Assembly (NCBI GenBank): GCA_963773835.1
Contig: CAVZCQ010000001.1
Span: 62,001 to 126,000 of the forward strand
Length of the DNA: 64,000 nucleotides
From: JOPF136 sp963773835
GTDB taxonomy: Bacteria > Acidobacteriota > Terriglobia > Acidiferrales > UBA7541
Reading direction: 5' to 3'
Shown here in pieces: positions 8,794 through 18,093 of this stretch. The notes below the pieces were generated by a model. The model was given only the letters and a program-made list of their open reading frames with translations, made no database searches and had not been told where the DNA came from. How positions within the stretch are numbered: the first letter of the stretch is position 1; each line of letters begins with the position of its first letter. The translations under genes and the position numbers were made by a program.

Positions 8794-9705
8794 ATGGATA
8801 CGAAAACGAATCTGGCGGGAGAGGCGCTGTCGGTGGCGGCTGGGCGGACGACGGTTGCGCGGGAACTGCACGCGGGGACGCACGCGGTTCCGGTGAAACG
8901 CATAGTGCCGCCCGGGCGGCTATTCTCGTGGAACCTGAAAGAACTGGCCGACTACCGCGAGCTGCTCTACTTCCTGGTGTGGCGCGAGATCAAAGTGCGC
9001 TACAAGCAGACGCTGATCGGGGCGGGCTGGGCGGTGGTGCAGCCGCTGGCGACGATGGTGGTGTTCAGCCTGTTCTTCGGACGGCTGGCAAAAATTCCGT
9101 CCGGCGGGTTGCCCTACCCGCTGTTTTTCTACACGGCGCTTCTGCCGTGGACGTATTTTGCCGGGGCGCTCACAGGAGCGACCAACAGTGTGGTGGAGAA
9201 TCAGCGGGTGATTACGAAGGTGTATTTTCCGCGGGTGCTGCTGCCGCTTTCCGCGGTGTTTTCCGGACTGGTGGATTTTGCCATTGCGTTTGTACTGCTC
9301 ATTGGGATGGCGCTCTATTACCGGGTGACGCCGGGGCCGTGGCTGGCGTTTGTGCCCGTATTCCTGTTGCTGGCGATGCTGACGGCGTTTGGGGCGGGGC
9401 TGTGGCTGGCAGGACTGAATGCGCTCTACCGGGACGTGCGCTACGTGGTGCCTTTTCTGGTCCAGTTCTGGCTGTTCGCATCACCGGTGGCGTATCCCTC
9501 GAGCCTGGTGCCGGAACGGTGGCGCGCGCTCTACGGACTGAATCCGATGGCCGGAGTGATTGATGGATTTCGCTGGGCGGTTACAGGCAAAAATCCGCCG
9601 AGCGCCGGCCTGGTCGCGGCGTCGGCTGGAGCGGTGGTGGTGATGCTCGTGGCGGGGCTGTGGTATTTCCGGCGAGTGGAAGCGACGGTGGCGGATGTGG
9701 TTTAG
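8794..9705 (+). CDS. ABC-2 polysaccharide exporter permease (Wzm-like)
   Basis: Membrane subunit of a polysaccharide/polyol-phosphate ABC exporter, 303 residues with about six membrane helices. The region FLVWREIKVRYKQTLIGAGW, then PLATMVVFSLFFGRLAKIPSG, is characteristic of the family, as is FASPVAYPSSLVPERWRALYGLNPMAG near the C-terminus. The ATP-binding subunit follows 45 bases downstream. The pair should move lipid-linked glycan across the inner membrane. Confidence 0.92.
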   Translation: MDTKTNLAGEALSVAAGRTTVARELHAGTHAVPVKRIVPPGRLFSWNLKELADYRELLYFLVWREIKVRYKQTLIGAGWAVVQPLATMVVFSLFFGRLAKIPSGGLPYPLFFYTALLPWTYFAGALTGATNSVVENQRVITKVYFPRVLLPLSAVFSGLVDFAIAFVLLIGMALYYRVTPGPWLAFVPVFLLLAMLTAFGAGLWLAGLNALYRDVRYVVPFLVQFWLFASPVAYPSSLVPERWRALYGLNPMAGVIDGFRWAVTGKNPPSAGLVAASAGAVVVMLVAGLWYFRRVEATVADVV

Positions 9706-9750
9706 GACAGGGCACCGGACCGGGCGCGGCACCCGGGCAGTGAAATTGTG

Positions 9751-11010
9751 ATGGCTGCAGCGGCGATTCGCGTGGACGGGCTGGGCAAACGCTTCCGGTT
9801 GGGCGAACGAGAGCGATACCTGGCGCTGCGGGACGTATTGGCGCGCGCGGTGACGGCGCTGTTCCGGGGGCGCGCGAAGGCGAATGGAAACGGGCATGCC
9901 CACATTTGGGCGCTGCGCGACGTCAGCTTCCAGGTGGGCGAGGGCGAGACGATTGGCATCGTGGGACGCAATGGCGCGGGGAAATCCACGCTGCTGAAAA
10001 TCCTGGCGGGTATCACCCTGCCGACGGAAGGCAGCGCGGAGGTGCGCGGCCGGGTGGGCAGCCTGCTCGAAGTGGGTACGGGCTTCCATCCGGAACTGAC
10101 CGGGCGTGAGAACATCTATTTTTCGGGGTCCATCCTGGGGATGAAGCGGCGGGAAATCGACCGGAAGTTCGACGAGATCACGGCGTTCTCCGGCGTGGAG
10201 ACGTTTCTCGACACTCCGCTGAAGCACTACAGCAGCGGGATGCAATTGCGGCTGGCATTTTCCGTGGCCGCGCACCTGGAGCCGGAAGTGCTGCTGGTGG
10301 ATGAAGTGCTGGCCGTAGGCGACGCGGCATTCCAGAAAAAATGTCTGGGGAAAATGAGCGACGTTGCGCGGAGCGGGCGTACCGTGCTGTTCGTCAGCCA
10401 CCAGACGAGCGCGATCCTACAGCTCTGCCCGCACTCCCTGTGGCTCGACCGCGGGGGTGTGCGTGCCACGGGACCCTCGCGCGAAGTGGTGGCGCAATAC
10501 CTGGCCTCGCTGCAATCCGGCACCCCGGGAACGCTGGACGCGGCAGCGGACCGTAGGGGCAGGGGGCGGGTGCGGTTCACCCGGGTGTGGATCGAGAACG
10601 CTGAGGGGACGCCGGTGGAACACGTGATGTCGGGCGAATCCATCCGCATCGTGGCCAGCTATGAATCGGCGAGTGAGAAGCGGCTGGCCAACTGCCGGTT
10701 CAGCATCGGCGTGGAGGACATGCTGGGGCAGACGTTGTTTCTCTGTGACACCACGCTCGGCGCAGACGAATTGGAGCCGCGGCCGCCTTCGGGGCGCGTG
10801 GTATGCACACTTCCCGAGTTGCCGCTCAACCAGGGGAGGTATCTGCTCTCGCTCTTCCTGGAAGCGAATGGGGAGGTACAGGACTGGGTGACCTCGGCGG
10901 TGGGATTCGACGTGGCCGAAGGCAATTTCTTCGGCGCCGGGCGCCAGGCGCCGGCGGGCTGGTCAAGCCAGTGCGTGCTGGTGCGGCACCGGTGGGGATT
11001 CGAGGAATGA
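9751..11010 (+). CDS. ABC exporter ATP-binding protein with C-terminal glycan-recognition domain (Wzt-like)
   Basis: ATPase partner of the preceding permease, 419 residues. The nucleotide-binding domain has Walker A GRNGAGKSTLLK, signature YSSGMQLRLAFSVA and Walker B VLLVDEVLAVGD, within about residues 1-245. Residues about 265-415 form an extra beta-rich domain like Wzt_C, which in E. coli O8/O9a binds the methylated end of the finished chain. ATG at 9751 is preferred, though a GTG directly precedes it in frame. The stop overlaps the FkbM methyltransferase start by four bases. Confidence 0.92.
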   Translation: MAAAAIRVDGLGKRFRLGERERYLALRDVLARAVTALFRGRAKANGNGHAHIWALRDVSFQVGEGETIGIVGRNGAGKSTLLKILAGITLPTEGSAEVRGRVGSLLEVGTGFHPELTGRENIYFSGSILGMKRREIDRKFDEITAFSGVETFLDTPLKHYSSGMQLRLAFSVAAHLEPEVLLVDEVLAVGDAAFQKKCLGKMSDVARSGRTVLFVSHQTSAILQLCPHSLWLDRGGVRATGPSREVVAQYLASLQSGTPGTLDAAADRRGRGRVRFTRVWIENAEGTPVEHVMSGESIRIVASYESASEKRLANCRFSIGVEDMLGQTLFLCDTTLGADELEPRPPSGRVVCTLPELPLNQGRYLLSLFLEANGEVQDWVTSAVGFDVAEGNFFGAGRQAPAGWSSQCVLVRHRWGFEE

Positions 11011-11861
11011 GCATGGCGATGAACGCGTTTTCCTACGTCCTGGAAACGCTCGACCGGGCGCGGAAGATCGACGAGAGCGCCCCGGGCGCGACGCGGCGCG
11101 AACTCCAGCGCACTTTGTTAAGACTTCGCGCGAAGTACAAACTGCGCCGCATGCTGCCGGGGGGAAGCCTGCGAGGGGACTCCATCTGCGGGTTCCGTCT
11201 GGAATGTCTCGAGTACGGCACACTCGTTTTCCTGTTCGAGGAGATCTTTTTGCGGCGGGATTACGAATTCACGGCCGCGACGAATCGTCCGCTGATTTTC
11301 GATTGCGGCAGCAACATCGGCATGGCGCTCATTTTCTTCAAATGTCTTTATCCCGAGGCGCGTGTGGTGGCCTTCGAGCCCTGCAAAGAATCGTTCGACA
11401 TCCTCACACGCAACGTGGAGGCGAACCGGCTCGGCGGCGTGGAGCTGCACAACGTCGCGCTGGATCGCTCCGAGTCGCCGGTGGAGTTCTTCGTGAACGA
11501 GGCCCATCCCGCCTCGCTCACGAACAGCACGAAAGCAGGGCAGGTGGCGGGAACTCCGCGGGTGGTGCAGGGCGTCCCGCTCTCGAAGTTCGTCACCGAA
11601 CCCGTGGATTTTCTGAAGATGGACATCGAGGGAAGTGAAGCAGGAGTGCTCGAAGAACTGGCGGAATCCGGCCGGATCCGGATGATCCGCGAGATGGTGG
11701 TGGAATATCACCATCACGTGGACCGGCGGGCGGATTCGCTCTCGCGCATGTTGCGGCTGCTGGAAGACTGCGGGTTTGGGTACCAGATCCGGTCGGTCCC
11801 GTGGCAGGCGTTCACACGCGAGACTTTTCAGGACGTATTGATCCGCGCGTACCAGAAGTAG
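11007..11861 (+). CDS. FkbM-family SAM-dependent methyltransferase
   Basis: A 284-residue FkbM-type methyltransferase. The SAM-binding motif IFDCGSNIGMALIFF lies near residues 97-111, the acidic end of strand two is VVAFEPCKES, and the family motif FLKMDIEGSEAGVLEEL follows. The family O-methylates sugars and polyketides. ATG at 11007 overlaps the wzt stop; ATG at 11013 has better spacing from GAGGA and is an alternative. Its coupling to a Wzt that carries a glycan-recognition domain suggests a chain-end or side-group methylation that the exporter could read; this is inference. Confidence 0.85.
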   Translation: MSMAMNAFSYVLETLDRARKIDESAPGATRRELQRTLLRLRAKYKLRRMLPGGSLRGDSICGFRLECLEYGTLVFLFEEIFLRRDYEFTAATNRPLIFDCGSNIGMALIFFKCLYPEARVVAFEPCKESFDILTRNVEANRLGGVELHNVALDRSESPVEFFVNEAHPASLTNSTKAGQVAGTPRVVQGVPLSKFVTEPVDFLKMDIEGSEAGVLEELAESGRIRMIREMVVEYHHHVDRRADSLSRMLRLLEDCGFGYQIRSVPWQAFTRETFQDVLIRAYQK

Positions 11862-11868
11862 CTGCCCT

Positions 11869-12918
11869 ATGGGACAACCGACTGTCACCGCGCTGATTGA
11901 CACTCACAACCACGAGCGCTTCATCGCCGAAGCGATCGAAAGCGTCCAGGCGCAGGATTTTCCAGCCAACGAGATGGAAATCCTGGTGGTGGACGACGGC
12001 TCGACAGACGCGACTCCGGAGATTGTCCGGCGCTACAGCGATCGCGTGCGGTACCTGCGCAAGGAGAACGGCGGGCAGGCTTCAGCGCTCAACCTGGGTT
12101 TTGCCGAAGCCCGCGGGGAAATCGTGTCCATGTTGGATGGTGACGACGTGTGGTTGCCGCAGAAGGTGCGGCGCGTAGCGGAAGAATTTGAGCGGTCACC
12201 GGAGATCGCTGTCGTGTACCACCCGCACGATGCCTGGGTGCCGGACAACGGCGTGGTGCTGGAGGACAGCAGCTTCTTTCCCGTCCAGGGCACGATGCCG
12301 CTGGAGGGCGAAGCGCTCCTGCGCTATGGCGACTATGGGACCTCGGAAATTTCTCTGCGCAAGAACATCGCGGCGGCGATGTTTCCCATCCCCGAGCGGC
12401 TGTGGATCTATGCCGACACGTATCTCATTTTTCTCGCCGTGTTCGTGGGGAGAGTGTCTGGGATCCCCGAGTCACTGACGAAGTATCGCTGCCATGACGC
12501 GAATCTGGCCTCTTTTAGCACGCGCGACGAGCGCAAATTGAGACGCCGGTGGGAATGTTTCGCGGCGGCAGTCGCCGGCGGAAGGCAGTGGCTCGCGGAT
12601 CACGGGTACGATCTCCAGCGGCGCGACATTGCCGTGCACGTTCGCCGGCATGAACTGGTGGAAGAGATGCTGGGCCACTACTGCGTGCCGCCGAGCCGGA
12701 CGGAATACCTGCGGCATCTTTTGGCCATCCACAGGCTGTACCGGCCGCTGTGGACGCGGCGGTATCGCGCGTATCACAGTCTTCTGGCCCTGGCGGGATT
12801 CTTGCTGGGATATGAACGGTTCATGGGATTGCGTGAGCATTACCGCGGGTCCCGCCTGTCGGTACGAATGAGGGAAGGCCTTTTCCCCGTGCACGGTGAG
12901 GAGGCGGCACTGCCGTGA
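11869..12918 (+). CDS. glycosyltransferase family 2
   Basis: A 349-residue GT-A fold transferase. The nucleotide-sugar binding motif ILVVDDGSTDAT lies near residues 37-48 and the DXD-type metal site MLDGDDVW near 89-96. It has no membrane helix and should act in the cytoplasm, adding a sugar to the lipid-linked glycan. It starts seven bases after the FkbM gene, and the next methyltransferase overlaps its stop by four bases. Confidence 0.88.
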   Translation: MGQPTVTALIDTHNHERFIAEAIESVQAQDFPANEMEILVVDDGSTDATPEIVRRYSDRVRYLRKENGGQASALNLGFAEARGEIVSMLDGDDVWLPQKVRRVAEEFERSPEIAVVYHPHDAWVPDNGVVLEDSSFFPVQGTMPLEGEALLRYGDYGTSEISLRKNIAAAMFPIPERLWIYADTYLIFLAVFVGRVSGIPESLTKYRCHDANLASFSTRDERKLRRRWECFAAAVAGGRQWLADHGYDLQRRDIAVHVRRHELVEEMLGHYCVPPSRTEYLRHLLAIHRLYRPLWTRRYRAYHSLLALAGFLLGYERFMGLREHYRGSRLSVRMREGLFPVHGEEAALP

Positions 12919-13724
12919 AGGCCAACGACCGCCAATTTTACGACGCGCTCTGGGCCGGTTTTCACGGGCCGCTCGAGACGCAGCTCGCCATCCACCGCGA
13001 ATCGCGGCGGCCGCTGATGAAATTGCTGGCGCGGCTGCTGCCGGAGGGGAAAGCGGTGCGGACGCTGGAAGTGGGGTGCGGGACGGCGCTCGATAGCTGC
13101 CTGCTCGCCTCCGCGCATCCCGCGGCCGGCGCGTATGCCTGCGACCTTTCCGAGAGTGCGGTAGAAGTGGCGCGGACAAATGCTGTTGCGCTGGGCGTCA
13201 GCCTGCGCGCGTTTGCGGGGGACCTGACGGCGCTGCCGTTTGCAGACGCGAAATTCGATCTGGTGTTCAGCCAGGGTGTGCTGGAGCACTTCCGGGATCC
13301 GGGGCCGGCGATGCGCGAACAGGTGCGCGTGCTTCGGCCGGACGGCGCGCTCGTGGTGGACGTGCCGCAGAAATTCAACGTCTATACCCTGCGGAAGCAC
13401 CAGGCCATGCGCGAAGGCCACTGGCCTTGGGGATGGGAAACGGAGTACAGCGCGGCCGAACTGCGGGGCTGGGCGCCGCGCTACGGGCTGGCAGTAGCCG
13501 GAGCAGTAGGCTACCAGCACGGAAAGATTGTGGACCGGCTGCTCGTCCATCCGCATCGCACTCTGCATCGCCTGCTCGCGCGCGGGAACGGCAACGGTAC
13601 GCAAAACGGCTACCGCCCGGGCGCGCTGGCGCGGCATTGGGAAGCGATGTGGGACGGAGTGGACACGCGCGTGGGGCCCTATCTCGCCATCAATGTAGCC
13701 GTGGCCTTCCGCAAATGTTCGTGA
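12915..13724 (+). CDS. class I SAM-dependent methyltransferase
   Basis: A 269-residue methyltransferase with motif I LEVGCGTALDSCLL near residues 51-64. The Methyltransf_11-type middle is DLTALPFADAKFDLVFSQGV followed by VRVLRPDGALVVDVP. The start is GTG, overlapping the stop of the GT2 gene (GTGA). The substrate is unknown; sugar O-methylation is likely from context. Confidence 0.82.
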   Translation: MKANDRQFYDALWAGFHGPLETQLAIHRESRRPLMKLLARLLPEGKAVRTLEVGCGTALDSCLLASAHPAAGAYACDLSESAVEVARTNAVALGVSLRAFAGDLTALPFADAKFDLVFSQGVLEHFRDPGPAMREQVRVLRPDGALVVDVPQKFNVYTLRKHQAMREGHWPWGWETEYSAAELRGWAPRYGLAVAGAVGYQHGKIVDRLLVHPHRTLHRLLARGNGNGTQNGYRPGALARHWEAMWDGVDTRVGPYLAINVAVAFRKCS

Positions 13725-13740
13725 GGATTCTGTTCCGGCC

Positions 13741-15654
13741 GTGAATCACGGGGCTGCCATCGAAACGCCTGCGGTTGCCGATGCGGGGACGCCCGTGCGC
13801 CCCGAGAATCACGCGGTGCGGCAGCTCCGGGTGCTGTTTGTAGCCGGCTTCAGCGGCGACCGGAGGACGGGCGCGGGGAATGCGGTGCTCTCTCTGGCAG
13901 ATGCGCTGCGGGCTCGCGGGCACTGCGTGGAGACATTGTTGCGGGAGGATGTGCCGGCGTGGGTTACCGCAGGACGCTCGGCGCGGCTCGTGTTTCCTCT
14001 GGTTGCCGCGCGGCGCATCGCGCGGACTGCGGCGAACTACGACGTCGTGGTGATCCACGAGCCTTCGGCGGCCGCCTACGCGCTGGCGCGGAAATGGAAT
14101 GCCTCGTTGCCGCCGTGTGCGGTGATGTCGCACGGCGTGGAGCAGCGCTGCTGGGATTTGAAGGCGGAGAAAACTGCCCGGCCGCTGAAGACCCGGGTGT
14201 TGCACCCGCTCACGGAACTCGCACAGGCAAACTACTCGCTCCGCCATGCGGACGCGGTTGTGTGCCTCTCGAGCGACGATGCGGAATATATCGAACGGCG
14301 ACTGGGAGTCCCTGCCGGACGGATTCACAGGATGAGCAACGGCGTGGATGCCGGGCTGCTCGCTGTGCAGCGAGTCCCTTCCGCCGAGCCCGCGCTGCTG
14401 TTCCTGGGATCGTGGATCCCGCGGAAAGGGACGAAGGAATTCGCGCGTGCGTTTGCCGAGTTGCGCCGGACCTGTCCGGGCCTCCGCGCGACCGTGGCGG
14501 GAGTGGGGAAATCCGCCAACACGGTACGAGGAGATTTTGCGCCGGCGCACCGGGAGGCAGTGGACGTTCTGCCTTCGGTCAACCGGGAAGACCTGTCGGA
14601 ACTGCTGGCGCGCGACCAGATCTTTGTCCTGGCGTCACATTTCGAGGGGATGCCGCTCACACTTCTTGAGGCGATGGCGTCGGGATTACCCTGCGTGACC
14701 ACGAACATCTGCGGGATGCGGGACGTGATGGAGCACGAGCGAAATGGGTTGCTGGTGGCGCCAGGTGATTCGGCCGCTCTCGCGAACGCCATCGAGCGGC
14801 TGATGGGTGTACCGGAACTTCGCACGCGACTCGGAGCGGCTGCTCGGAAAACGGCGGAGAGGCTGAGCTGGGCAAAGGCGGCCGAGGCTTGGGAGTCGCT
14901 GCTAGGCGAGGTCGCGGAACAGGCGGCTCCGGTGTCGCGCGAATACGACCGCTGGCACGAGCAGATGGCGGGGCACGATGACCTGGAGGAGGACCTCAAC
15001 AATCCATGGCACAGCTTTGCGCGGTCTCAACTCGGAGAACTCCAGGGGCGAACCGTGGTGGAAGCGGCATGCGGGCGCGGTCAGTTCCTCGCCTGGCTGA
15101 AGAAGAATGGGGCTCGGGCCGTCGGTCTTGACATTTCGCTCGGGGCGCTCGGAATCGCACAGGCACGAATGGAGAGAAACAGCGAACGCCCGGCCCTGTT
15201 GTGCGGGGACGCCCAGGCGCTTCCGCTGGGGACCGGCTGCGCGGACGTGGTGGTGAGCTGCGAGACGCTGGAGCACGTTCCTGAGCCCCGCGCCTGCCTG
15301 CGCGAACTGAGGCGAGTGCTGCGGCCGGGCGGGAAACTGATTCTCACAACTGAAAATTATCTGAATATCTGGGGCCTGTACCGCTTGTACGTTGCCGCTC
15401 GGGGGCGCCGCTACAACAGCGGGGACAGCCCTCAGCCGATTGAGCAGTGGATGTTCTCTCCGAAGACACGGCGAATGGTGCGGCAGGCGGGATTCCGGAT
15501 CCTACGGACGGATGGAGAGGGGCACCACCTGGTATTGCTCCCCGGAGTAAATCCTCCCGACCTCGAGGCGCACATCCTGAGCCGTGTGCCTCTCTTGCGG
15601 CGGACACTCCGGTATCTCGCTCGTCACTTTTTCGTAGTCGCAGAGGCCCTGTGA
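13741..15654 (+). CDS. fused GT4 glycosyltransferase and methyltransferase
   Basis: A 637-residue two-domain enzyme. Residues about 29-390 form a GT-B glycosyltransferase of family 4 (FLGSWIPRKGTKEFARAFAEL; then HFEGMPLTLLEAMASGLPCVTT, which carries the conserved EX7E acidic motif). Residues about 400-637 form a class I methyltransferase (VVEAACGRGQFLAWLKK; LEHVPEPRACLRELRRVLRP). The reading frame is continuous, so this is a real fusion rather than a missed stop. It probably adds one sugar and methylates it or the growing chain. The start is GTG, 16 bases after the preceding gene. Confidence 0.88.
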   Translation: MNHGAAIETPAVADAGTPVRPENHAVRQLRVLFVAGFSGDRRTGAGNAVLSLADALRARGHCVETLLREDVPAWVTAGRSARLVFPLVAARRIARTAANYDVVVIHEPSAAAYALARKWNASLPPCAVMSHGVEQRCWDLKAEKTARPLKTRVLHPLTELAQANYSLRHADAVVCLSSDDAEYIERRLGVPAGRIHRMSNGVDAGLLAVQRVPSAEPALLFLGSWIPRKGTKEFARAFAELRRTCPGLRATVAGVGKSANTVRGDFAPAHREAVDVLPSVNREDLSELLARDQIFVLASHFEGMPLTLLEAMASGLPCVTTNICGMRDVMEHERNGLLVAPGDSAALANAIERLMGVPELRTRLGAAARKTAERLSWAKAAEAWESLLGEVAEQAAPVSREYDRWHEQMAGHDDLEEDLNNPWHSFARSQLGELQGRTVVEAACGRGQFLAWLKKNGARAVGLDISLGALGIAQARMERNSERPALLCGDAQALPLGTGCADVVVSCETLEHVPEPRACLRELRRVLRPGGKLILTTENYLNIWGLYRLYVAARGRRYNSGDSPQPIEQWMFSPKTRRMVRQAGFRILRTDGEGHHLVLLPGVNPPDLEAHILSRVPLLRRTLRYLARHFFVVAEAL

Positions 15655-15709
15655 TGGCTGTGCGCTTCTGTTGTGGGGCGATTTTCTTGAGCACGAATCC
15701 GGTCTTCTG

Positions 15710-17176
15710 ATGCAGCGGCTCTCGAGCGAATACCGTCTGGCCTGGCAGGTGGCCGCAGGCTTCTTTTTGATCTACTTGGCCTTCATGGCTCCGGGCATTT
15801 ACTCCAGCGACGGGACTTCCATGCTCGCTGTGTCCGAGTCGATCGCGGCCCATCACAGCTTCACGGTGCCGGAGAACGTGGGAGTCCCGGGAGTCGGCGG
15901 ACGGATTTATTCCCGATGGTATCCACTGCTTTCCATTCTCGCCGTTCCGTTTGTGTACGCCGCGTTGGTCGCCAGCCGGATCAGCGGTTTGCCGTTCCAT
16001 TATCTCGCGGCGGTTTTTGTGCTGCCGTTGATGAGCGCGCTTGTCGCAGCGACCGGGGCCATGGTCGCACTGCTCTCTGTTCGATTGGGCGCGGACACGA
16101 AAGGAGCCTGGCTGGCCAGCATCAGTTTTGGACTAGGCACGATCGCGCCTGCCTATGCGCGCGAGTTCTACGCAGACGCTTTGCTCGCGTTCCTGGCCAT
16201 CTCCGCCCTTTGTCTGACCATCAGCGGATCCCGCAAGGAGCTTCTCGTGGCCGTCTTCCTGGCTGCGCTGGCCATTCTCTCCAAGCCCACCGGGGTGTTC
16301 GTCGGCCCGCTGATGACCGCTTATCTGCTTGCCAAACGAACGCCGCTTCGAAGCGGCCTCTTGCCCCTGATTGGGACCGGAATCGGCGGCGTAATTTACA
16401 TGGGTTACAACCTGATGCGCTTCGGCGGCGTGCTGAATTTCGGCGTAAGTGTGCCCCTTGGCCTGGGGACCTTGTTTTCCGGTGTGGCGGGGCAGCTCGT
16501 CAGTCCGGGCTGTGGAGTTCTCTGGTACTGTCCGCCGGTCGCTCTCGCCGCGTTTGGATTTCGCAGAATCATGAAGGAGAAATTCTGGGAGGCGCTTGCC
16601 ATAGTTGCGCTCTTCGTCTTCTATCTCGTGTTCCATTCAACCCTGACGTTTTGGCACAGCGGCTGGTCGTGGGGGCCCCGTTATTTGCTGCCGGGAATCC
16701 CCGGGTTGTGCGCGCTCGCCGGGTTGGTGGAAGGACGCGCCAGGCGCGTGCTGGCGGGCCTCACGCTCCTCGGTTTTATCATCAGCGCGCCGACCTGGTT
16801 TTCTTTCTACGAGCGGTACTATGCCGAGCTTGCGGAACGGGGCGTTCGCGTGGACGCCGATTTCGCCTGGTCCCCGTCTCATGCTCCGCTGTTGCACATT
16901 TGGCCAGCCGCCATGCGCGAAGTTCACGACGCGCGAAGCATGGACACCGTTGAGCTTTTCAGGCAGCGGGAGGTTCCCCGCTCCGCGGTGGAGGAATCCA
17001 GGGCATTGCGGATCGTCGCCGTGTGGTGGTGGGTGCTTCCCGTGGCGCACATTTCGCGCTGGGTTGGATTTCTCCTAGCCCTTTTGCTCACCGCGCTCGG
17101 CTCATTGATTCTTGCGGGGGCCAGGTTCGAGCCCCTGCCCGCAGTGCCTAAGGGAATTCCCGCGCTCGCCCCATGA
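15710..17176 (+). CDS. polytopic membrane glycosyltransferase-like protein (GT39/PMT-like)
   Basis: A 488-residue multi-pass protein resembling bacterial GT-C transferases. The first loop has SSDGTSMLAVSESIAAHHSF and YSRWYPLLSILAVPFVYA, and a later periplasmic segment HSGWSWGPRYLLPGIPGL is common in these families. About eleven helices are present. It would use a polyprenyl-phosphate sugar in the periplasm. ATG at 15710 is chosen; an in-frame TTG at 15671 would add 13 residues. The stop overlaps the next methyltransferase (ATGA). Confidence 0.65.
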   Translation: MQRLSSEYRLAWQVAAGFFLIYLAFMAPGIYSSDGTSMLAVSESIAAHHSFTVPENVGVPGVGGRIYSRWYPLLSILAVPFVYAALVASRISGLPFHYLAAVFVLPLMSALVAATGAMVALLSVRLGADTKGAWLASISFGLGTIAPAYAREFYADALLAFLAISALCLTISGSRKELLVAVFLAALAILSKPTGVFVGPLMTAYLLAKRTPLRSGLLPLIGTGIGGVIYMGYNLMRFGGVLNFGVSVPLGLGTLFSGVAGQLVSPGCGVLWYCPPVALAAFGFRRIMKEKFWEALAIVALFVFYLVFHSTLTFWHSGWSWGPRYLLPGIPGLCALAGLVEGRARRVLAGLTLLGFIISAPTWFSFYERYYAELAERGVRVDADFAWSPSHAPLLHIWPAAMREVHDARSMDTVELFRQREVPRSAVEESRALRIVAVWWWVLPVAHISRWVGFLLALLLTALGSLILAGARFEPLPAVPKGIPALAP

Positions 17177-18045
17177 CAACGACACTAACCGATAAGCAGG
17201 AACTGCGGCGCTATTGGGATGCGCATCCCATCTCGACCGACAGCGTGCCGTACGAGGCCGGAACGCGAGAATCGTTTGAAGCCATCTACGAGAAGTGGAA
17301 GCAGACGATTGACGCGATGCGGCTCGAATTCCTGGAATCCTGCCGCGGGCGAAACGTGCTCGAAGTGGGCTGCGGGATCGGGAAGGACGCGCGCTTCCTC
17401 ACCGAAAACGGGATTGACTACACCGGCCTGGACTACAGCTTCCGCACGCTGGGCTTGGCGCAAAAGCATTTCGATCACGCCGGAATGCGGAAGCGGTTCG
17501 TGAACGGCGATGCGGTTTCGCTGCCGTTTGCCGACGGCTCGTTCGGCCTGGCCATGTCCATTGGGGTCATCCATCACATCGTAGGTACGCCGGAAGCCTG
17601 CCGGGAACTGGTGCGGGTGACGGCGCCAGGTGGAATCGTGCGGGTGATGTTCTACAACCGCGAGTCGTACCACTACGTGCTTGTGAACTGGGTGGTGCGG
17701 CCGCTCATCTGGCTGATGCTGCGCGCACGGCCGCTCGAGGTGTTCCTACGCTGGGCACCCGAGAAATACCGGCATCTGTATGCCATCGCGAAGCAGCACG
17801 GATTCTCGCGGGAGCGGCTGCTGGCCACGAGCGCAGACACCAGCTTTGCCGGCCAGAACAATTTTATCCCGCGGTCGGGCTTCTGGACGGAGCGGCAGAT
17901 GCGGGAGCTGTTTGCCGGGCTCGAGGATTTCCGGTTCGTGCGGCGCGACCTGAAATATTTTCCACTGCCGTTCCTGCGCGGATGGGTCGAGCGGCGCTGG
18001 GGATTCTTCCTGACCATGACGGCGCGCAGGCCCGCCTCCAGGTAG
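17173..18045 (+). CDS. class I SAM-dependent methyltransferase
   Basis: A 290-residue methyltransferase. Motif I is VLEVGCGIGKDARFLTENG near residues 59-77 and the Methyltransf_11 core continues with VSLPFADGSFGLAMSIGVIHH. The C-terminal part holds a hydrophobic stretch (VLVNWVVRPLIWLMLRA) that may sit on the membrane. It overlaps the preceding membrane transferase by four bases. The acceptor is unknown. Confidence 0.82.
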   Translation: MTTTLTDKQELRRYWDAHPISTDSVPYEAGTRESFEAIYEKWKQTIDAMRLEFLESCRGRNVLEVGCGIGKDARFLTENGIDYTGLDYSFRTLGLAQKHFDHAGMRKRFVNGDAVSLPFADGSFGLAMSIGVIHHIVGTPEACRELVRVTAPGGIVRVMFYNRESYHYVLVNWVVRPLIWLMLRARPLEVFLRWAPEKYRHLYAIAKQHGFSRERLLATSADTSFAGQNNFIPRSGFWTERQMRELFAGLEDFRFVRRDLKYFPLPFLRGWVERRWGFFLTMTARRPASR

Positions 18046-18093
18046 CCAGTAAAATTCTTGGGACATGCGGGCAAGAACGGGCGGAGAAAACCC

